Assembly: GCA_023053575.1 (NCBI GenBank)
Contig: JAKZAP010000009.1
Coordinates: 18,147,869 to 18,211,868 of the forward strand
Direction: 5' to 3'
DNA: 64,000 nt
Origin: Branchinecta lynchi
Taxonomy: Eukaryota > Arthropoda > Branchiopoda > Anostraca > Branchinectidae
Under the pieces are notes generated by a model, which had not been told where the DNA came from, made no database searches, and saw only the letters and a program-made list of their open reading frames with translations. Every line of letters begins with the position of its first letter. The first letter of the stretch is position 1. This document shows, in pieces, positions 51,501-60,500 of the stretch. The translations under genes and the position numbers were made by a program.

Positions 51501-54500
51501 TCCCGTCGATCTTTTTCGACCGAGGGGTCTGTACAATTATATGATGCTGTACATGTGATTGCGCATCATGGCAGTTTATAGAAAAGCAAGCTGAGAAAAT
51601 GAATACGTAACCTTTTTTTCTCCAGAATAGCTCATGTTACTCCTCGCTAACCTCAAATCATCAAAGAATCTGACAACTAAAACAAGTGGTGGTCTACACA
51701 TGCGTGAAGACGGCAGACCCGGTCCCGACAACGGTGCCCGATATAAAATTTGGCAGTTTGTCTTCCACCGCTTCTAAATATGCTGATTTAAATACCAATA
51801 AGTGGCAACACGTCACTTGGTGTACACCAAAATTGAGAGAGGGCAACCCCTAGTACACATTTCCCTATTGCCTTGGATGACAAACTTGGCAAAAATCTGC
51901 ATAACCGATCTTCTGACGAGTAAGTTTCTCGGAAACAATAATCGGGAGTCACGTAAACAGAACAAACGTGGCAAGCGTGATATTCAGTGCAATGCTGATG
52001 AGGAGATAGGATCTCCGATCTTCTGACCAATAAGCTTCTCAGAAACAATAATCGGGAGCCTGATGCGTCACGTAAACAGAAAAAACGTGGCAAGCGTGAT
52101 ATTCAGTGCAATGCTGATAGAGGAGATCCCCCCCCCCAAACCCACACAACCCCCATTCACTAATAATAATGAAATATTATAATTAGTAGTAGAAGGATAC
52201 TGGAACAATTAACTCTTCAGTGGACCTTTAAAGTTTAACCGAAAAGGACTGGGATAGGACAATCTAGTTACTCCGATCTTCTGACCAATAAGCTTCTCAG
52301 AAACAATAATCGGGAGCCTGATGCGTCACGTAAACAGAACAAACGTGGCAAGCGTGATATTCAGTGTAATGCTGATAGAGGAGATAGGATACACTTATGA
52401 AATGAAGAATCTCGGGAACGAGAATGGATGGAAATACTACTGAAGTGAAATGAATTACTGTCATAAATGTGACGCGTCCTTTAAGCATTCTGACTTAGCA
52501 ACTGTAGCATTTAATTCAATTCATTTTAGTTTCAACATTCTTTAAACAAGACATAAAAAAAACGCTCCCAAGAAGGGCTCAACCACATCCTGTGCGGGGT
52601 GCACAACTTTTACTCACCTGTTACAAACGATGACACACATTTCTCGTCTTAACCTTCCCATTTCTTCTTCTTTATCCCCCCCCCCCCAAACCCACACAAC
52701 CCCCATTCACTAATAATAATGAAATATTATAATTAGTAGTAGAAGGATACTGGAACAATTAACTCTTCAGTGGACCTTTAAAGTTTAACCGAAAAGGACT
52801 GGGATAGGACAATCTAGTTACTCTTCACTTATTCACTTAAATTGGCTCGAAGACCCGCTGAAAATACGTTACTTTGTTCTTCCACTATTTACGAATAATC
52901 GATTTCCAAATAGTTGAATTCCTGCGTGATTTGTGGTACCGCTATGCGCTTGTATTTTTGTTGTATGTCTTACGAGAAAGATTTATGATTTTTCTTTGTT
53001 TTGGCACTAAGCAATTTTGACCAGTCTCACCACTGCCCACTGAAAAGCCGCGTTTGTGTTGAGATTAAAATGTCCCGCGCCATAGTAGAATTTACGCTGT
53101 GGGGACGGCCGCAGATATTCTGAGCGTCATAGTTAGAGCAGATAGTGGAAAATAAAAAAACCTCTTTGCAGAATCCGAATAATTCAGTGTATTCAGATAA
53201 ATTACACAAAAATAAGTTGGCTTTTCAGTTAAACTTTATCGGTGTGCCCTTTGCGAACTGATACTCTCATTTTACAGCATGCAAATTCCAAGTGGTTGGC
53301 AAGGAGTGAGCCCCCAAGGCCAGCAAGGTGCCCAGGCCATGGCCGCACAAGGCCAAGGAGGCCAACCTGGTGGCGTAATGACCTACTCACTACAACAATT
53401 CCAGGTAAAGCGATTAACTTCTTAACCGACTTAGTTTACGCTATTCCACCTGGACACTGTCAGAAGTTTCCCTATAGATACTACAGGGATGCGCGGTTTC
53501 AACAGACAACACTTGGGATGTAATCGGTTGTGATTTTCAAAACATTATGCATAGGCTGTCAGAAGTTTCATAAGAGATAACAGAAGGATGCGCGGTTTCA
53601 ACAGACAGCGTATAACAGATAACACTTTGGATGTTGTCTGTTGTGTTTGAAAATGTTTTGCATAACAAGCTTTGCTAGGAAGAGCAGAAAAGCGTGTACT
53701 GTCTTTATCGTCATGATGTCGGAAAATGTTTTTTGGCGATTTCTCGGCTACAACATTTTCAAACACAACAGACAACATCCGAAATGTTATCTGTTCCGCA
53801 TTTTCTATAGAAATCGCGCATCCGTATGTTTTCTGTTATGAAGCTTCTGACAGTGTAGAAGCTTGATAATGATCAACACCAGGATGCGCATTTTGAACAG
53901 ACAACACTTTGCATAACATTTGTTAATGTTTCAGAAATATATGAATATGTGTGTAATAATTAAAGTGTAATAGTTGTAAGTTCTGCTTCAGCCAAGCTGA
54001 CGTGTATGTTTAGCATCGTCAAATATAAGACTGAACATCGTTTGAAATTTAACAAAACATAACGTTAAAAGTGATAACGAAAATATTATGCAATACTTGC
54101 AGATACCGTCAAAAATGCCATAGAGATTTCAGGTCAAAAATGCCAGAGGTTCGCACATCTGTGGTCCCTCCCGATGAAAAATTTGTAGCCTGCGTAGTAG
54201 TATGGTAATAGTACGAAAACGTTTCATGTAATACTATGTAATAGCAAAGAATACTATCATTAGTGTGCCTCAGACTGGTCCAATCTTATGTAATAGTACC
54301 CAGTAGCATTCTGTCTTGCCATAGTAGCATCCGGGCTTGCTAATAGTAGCATATAGTAGTATGCAGTAACACGGTAGCCTTGAAGTAGAAGCATGTAGTA
54401 GCATCGTTAGTACTGCATGCTACTTTTTCATACTACTTCATAGTACTGTTTTGAGATAAATTTTTCATCGGGCTGGTTCAGACACTGTTGGAGTTTAACC

Positions 54501-57500
54501 GAAAAAGGCTGTGATAGGACAATCTAGTTACCGATCACTTACTTAAATAGGCTTGTAGACCGGATGAAAATGCGTTACTTGGTTTCTCCGATTTTTCCCG
54601 AAAAATCGATTTTCGGGTAGTGGACTTTATCTGTCGGATTTGTGGTACCTCTATGGGATTCTCTCTTTGGTGTATGCTTGACGAAAATGATTTACGAGAA
54701 AGTAGTGTGCTGAGCTGGTGTGCCACTGAAAAGCCGCGTCTGTATTGTGATTCAGATTGTCCGTTTCATAGTAGAATGTGCGTTGCGGGGCGGCCGTAAA
54801 TATTTTGAAAGTCACTACTAGAGTGCTACTGCAAAATGGACAAGTCAGCTACATTTTATTATAGTTATATTAATGTAGCTATATTTCCATAAAAATGTAG
54901 CTGACTTTCCGTTTTGCACCGTCAAATATGATTCGCAGTCGTGGGCTTAAAGGAATGTAAAAAAAATCCCTTAGCAGAATCTAAATAATTTAGTGTATTT
55001 AAAGGATACAAAAAAGTTGGCTTGTCAGTTAAACTTTGAAGAGACGCATACATTTCTTCTCAACGGGATTGGTTTGCGCTTGGTTTGCGGCGCTCAGTTG
55101 TTGCCTCTATGGAAAACAAAATGTGAACTAGGTCCTTAGTTGGTAACGAGCGTGTTCCACCCTTCTAACAATAAATACTTACTATTTCTGTTCCAACCTC
55201 AGGAAAAGTTACTACGCTGACCGTTTCAACCTTAATAGTAACTATTTGCTTACCATGCGCGGGAGCGTAGTAAGCGTGGTAACTACGCATCTCTGTAACG
55301 TGATTGGCAGAATTCGCCCGTGGCATGATATTCTGCTTGAAAATAGAAAGGTCGTTCCAGCCTTGACGTAAAAAAGACAGAAGTCGTGACGTCATGCGTA
55401 GTAACTATGGTAGGTAGGGTGGAACACGCTCAACGTGGCGCCAAAGCTCCATTTGACAGGAAAAAGTCCCAGTTGCAACCCGGCTGTTTCCCCTAAAACC
55501 GCGTCCTTTCCGTACGACACCCAACCAGTGTTGTCACGCCAGACGAAATAAATCACCTGTTTTTTTTTTTTAAACGGACTTTTTATATGGTTTTTGTTCC
55601 TTTACGAATGTGAAAATACCAAGCTAGGTGAGCTAGTGATACAAACAGTAAATTTTATGAAAAATCATCGACCGTGGCAACCCTGCCTCCAAATTTCGAG
55701 AAACGGCGTCACTGTGCTATCTTTAGAAAAAAATCGACCCGTGGGAACGAGTATCGTCAAATCTCTGGAATTCAACGTCTAGACATCTTTACGGCTCAGT
55801 TTTTCCCAGTATAGAAAATCTAATAAAGTATCTGTTCATCTAACGTGTCTGATATTTTCGATGGCCAATCACTTCAGTTCTGTTACAGGGATCACTTACC
55901 CTCCCCCCTCCCTCACCCTTCCCCTTTGTGACCCGACCCTCTTTTTAGTAATCCTCTAAAGAGATGTATAACTTCAGACGCTTGGAGCCGTCTGTCAAAA
56001 ACTGTCCTGCAGGCAGAGAGGCTAAAACCTTTTGCGATACGCGGACACCACGTTATCAGAAATTGATAACGGCAGTATTAGTGAACTGAAAAATAAAAAT
56101 GCTCCTGGGCGGGATTTGAAACCGCAACCTTCGGCTTCATAAACCGAAAGTCCAAATCCAAATCCTCTTTACAAATCACGCACAAACAATAATTTATAAC
56201 GCTTCACACAAGATGCGTATCTGTGTGTCAAATGTTTTCAAAGCTATGTTGACCCTTGGCAGAAAGAGTAAAATCGGTGTTGATTTTCTTAAAATATAAC
56301 ACTAAAAACGGTCGTAACGTGGATTTTCTGCTCATTTTCGCATATCACACAAAGATGCGGAAGCTGTTATTCAATTTAATTCAGTTCAATTTATTTATAA
56401 CCCATCTCAACAAAGGGAGGGCGAAGCGCATACAAAAAACAAACACTAAGAGTAAATACAAAAATATCAACAAAGACGATTAAATAAATAGCGCTGACCA
56501 CGGATGAGACAACATTGACACAGAAGAACGAAAACCCTGAAGCCGTTTAACAATAACAGAAGTTGGAGAGATTAGGCGGAATAACTCATCAGATAACTAC
56601 TTTTGGTCCAAGGTGGATAACTGAGAAGGAATTTCGCCAAACGAAAATACACTCTGCGGACAGATAATTTCTGAGATTCAGTAAAAAACTTGAAATATGA
56701 TAAAACTTTTGATAGCGTAAACGTTCTTTTAACACTTCTCGGAATCTTTAATTGCATGTGTCCTGTTTTCAGCTGATGAGACGGACAAATGGAGCTAATA
56801 AACTAAGTTAATGTTCAGCAAAGAGCCAAATGTTTTGGCTTTTTTTCGCGTAAAGTGGAATTACATTCTCTTTCTGTGATTTATTATTTGTTTTTGAAAA
56901 TTACTATTCTTCTGTTGAGGTACTTTGGACGGTCGTGAAAGTAATGTGAAACTGTTGCAATTCTTCGGATGCCATACCATGGGTAATTGGGGGCTGAAAA
57001 AATAGCCCAATATAGAGCAGAAGTTTCAAAGATTAATAGTTCTTTGCTTGATTTGACCTGACTTTATCTATAAATCATTATCTAAGTTCATACCTTGCAT
57101 ACAGATTTGCTTGACCTAATATTGTGGTATATTTTTCGTTGCTGTCCTAAGTTCAGTTTGTCCAAAATAAGGCGTACAGGACTGTAATCGTTAAACATCA
57201 TTGGAAAAGTTAAACGATACAAGAAGGTGCGTTTTTAATGGACCCGTCTTACCTGCATTACTGATTCAGCATGACACCGTCTATTCTCGGTGTTTTCCAA
57301 CTTCCCATGTCATGTTTTTCCACCCTAACCTTATAACACCGATTTTTGCAGCTGCGGTGTTTGGCTCTTTTTAACGTAGAGACGGGTTTGTTTATTGAAA
57401 AAAAAACAAAAAAAAACATGGCCTTGTCTGCCCCCCCCCCCCCCCCCTCCAAATCTGTTTGAAAAGTGTACCTACCCAGCAACTCAGTACGCAAATCACA

Positions 57501-60500
57501 CTTAAACTCTGCTTAAACTGGTTAAAATTACCTAATTCCTTAATACCTTTACTACGTTTATTCGAAAGCTTAGAAGCTCTGTAAATAACAATAAAAGAAG
57601 ACCCATACCTGAAACTAGTCAAGGAACCTCAATATTTCCTCGTATCCGAGTGCTGCGTTGTGAATATCTTATAATAAGCTTTAGAACGCAATGGCTCTGC
57701 CTCACTTAATGTGTGTGGCTCCATTCTGGTATCTTCTAAACGCCACGGGTAAGAAAGAGTTAAGAAAGTTGTTCTTCAAATTTGCTAAATTTCTTCTTCA
57801 ACTTCCCAGTTGGTCCCGCAACCGGTCCTTGATTCAGAAGTGATAGATTTTTTCTGTAAAATGAAGATAACCTTGAACCTTGAAGTACTCCGTCGCAGAC
57901 CCTATACTAAGTGTTGATAATCTGGTCGCGTACCTTAATGATATGGATGTTGTACGACCCTGGATGGGTATTCTTTGTTGATAAGATTTGTTTGGTTTTG
58001 TCGCTTGGTTTCAGTCACAGTTTTTCTTCTTTTTTTTCACATGCTCATCTTTTTCCTCCTTTGTGATGATGATGGGAATTAAATATTTCATTCGCTTATA
58101 CATAATATTTGACTTACATAAAATGGTTATTCTTATTATATTTATTTTAATCTATCAATCTTTCAAAATACTAGTAAATTTTCTAACTACTATTAACCTA
58201 TTCATAAAAGCTGATATCTGAAACCTAATAAGGTCAAAAACATACCCTTTAAAATTCAAGCAGTCTAGTTTATCAGGAGTATTCTACCAACTAATTTCAA
58301 AGCTCAAACTATCCCGCTGCTTGTTTCCGGAACGAGAGGTTACGGGACAGTTAGCGGCATCTAGTTCCCTCGAGGGAACTATCTCTTGATCCCTTTGATC
58401 TTTTGGTCCTTGAAATATTCCCTGGAATTTCGAACCTTTCTTAATAAGCTTGGTGTGAAAAGCTTAATGGAAATTCAGCGTATTATCGGCTGCCGATATA
58501 TCGGAAATAATGAGAATTGATTGATCGGGAATTTGTCCCGGTTGGACCAAGTCTATGTAAAATTTTCCAAGTTTTTTTCGAGGTGGAAATTGAAAATTGG
58601 GGACTGGATATAATTAGAAATTGGGCTTCTTCGACGTCGTAAGGGGGGGGGGGGGGTACCATAGAGAAGGGATTGTTGGTGTTTGAAGAAGGTGATCGTG
58701 CAGCTGGATCGAATGTCGAGCACCGTAGATTCTCCTAGAGGGAAAATTGTTATCTTACAGTGCTGCTTGTACCACCGCTGATAAACTGTCGAAAATAAGT
58801 TACCCCTAGTTGTAAGCTTTAGTAGTTTACTAGTTGTCGGCCCCCCCCCCCCCCCAATGCTGTCGGCCAGTCGGTAAAAAATAACCGAGCCGGCGCGAAG
58901 CACCGCTATTTTTCGTCAAAACAGTTGATTATTTTCATGAAAACAGTCTGTTTTTCTGAAAATCAGTGGATTTTTCAAAAAATCGGTCGATTTTTTTCAA
59001 AAATGTCATTTTTGTTGTTGAAAACAGTCGTTTTTATGCAGAAAAAGTCGGTAAATGCATCGTCCTCCCCCCTCCCCAAACATTTGGCTAGTAACGGCTC
59101 TGCCCTCATAGAACGAGTCCGAAACGTACGAAAATGCTGAATTAAATCAGGATTTATGCAGCATTTTGCTTTCGGACTTAAATTTTCGCTCAGTTAATGC
59201 AGCATAAAATTCATCGAAAAATTCAGCAAAGTGCTAAATGTTATGTTGAATTTTGAAGAAGAAACTGGGGAGCACGGCGATTCTCCTAGTATCTTCCTAG
59301 ACTCTTTTTCTTTCTAGAACAAATTGCCGCTCAAAATTTTCGTAATGTTATCTAGGTCGGATTCCCGTTTGAGCGCCGACAAACTTTCCGGAGCGTACTT
59401 GGCGAAAAACTTTACGAAGTCTGAGTCGTCCTTTAAATAGCTAATTCTTTTTTCTTCTTCTTCTTCCCAACGTAAACTTCGGTATTCTAGAAGTTATTCT
59501 GAAGAAATAAAGCTAACAGCTTTCGGACAAAAATAAATAAATATGTAGGATTTACAGAACTAAAAAGCTTTCGGACACGTTCATAAAATTCGATGACGAA
59601 TTGCCGTCAAACGCGCTAGAGGAACAATAACAATCACACGTGAGATCTGGGTATAAGTTATCTGAAGGGTGAATAAGCGATTAGGCTTTTCCTTCATATC
59701 GATTCGCGTATTAGCCGCGTGGAAAAGTCAGCCAGCACTCAGTACTGAAGTCGGAAGGCAGAAATGACAAACTTGATGACGCTTGACAGAACAGAGTTGG
59801 GAAAAGCAAAAACAGAGCAAGAGGCATCTTAAATAGTTTTAAACATGGCTAGGCCTAAGAGGAATTGAAGATAGCTCGGGATAAAGGTACACCAAGAAGT
59901 AACGTTTTATTGTTTTCTACGATAGCACACCTCGCGGCCAAAAAATAACTAATCTGAGAGGAATTTTACGAGAGGCGTATACGTTACTACTAAAATGTAG
60001 TTTACTACTTATGCACTAAAATACAATATTTGTTCACCAGATATTTACGACAGACATTTTTTTTGTAATTTCATCAAAAAACATATAAATTAAACAAACA
60101 ATTTACCATGAACGGCCACTTGTAAGACAAAAGAATCCTGATTGTGGCCGCAATTCTAACCACCATGAATCCGTTATATCATTCTTTCATTACCCCCCCC
60201 CACCCCCCAAAAAAAAATCAATAACATTAAATAAATACCCTTTCCTCTTATCACACTTCTTTCCCATTCAAAGAATGGGATTTAACCATTCTCTTGAATG
60301 ATGCCAGACTTACAGCCGCTCTGACTAATTCTGGAAGGTCATTCCAGACACCCACACCTATGTTCCTGAGAATAAATCCTGCTCTTGTTGTATTTCTTCT
60401 CTCGTGAGCTAAATCCTCCGAATGTCGGGTAAAATAAGGGTGATAAAACGAGTTAGTGTTAAAAGATCATAAAAGTACTCATTGCTTACCTTATTACACT

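Larger units (their letters stand above)
49541..53277 (+). other. TIA1 intron, 3.7 kb
   Basis: Holds a D-like end fragment (about 49559-49580, ACTTTAACCGAAAAACAC), a hAT-like MITE (49949-50140), a LINE fragment (50199-50540), a diffuse GCAACGCAAG repeat (about 50730-51140), a local duplication cluster (51900-52823) and MITE D (52777-53238). The stretch 51140-51890 shows nothing recognisable. Confidence 0.6.
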
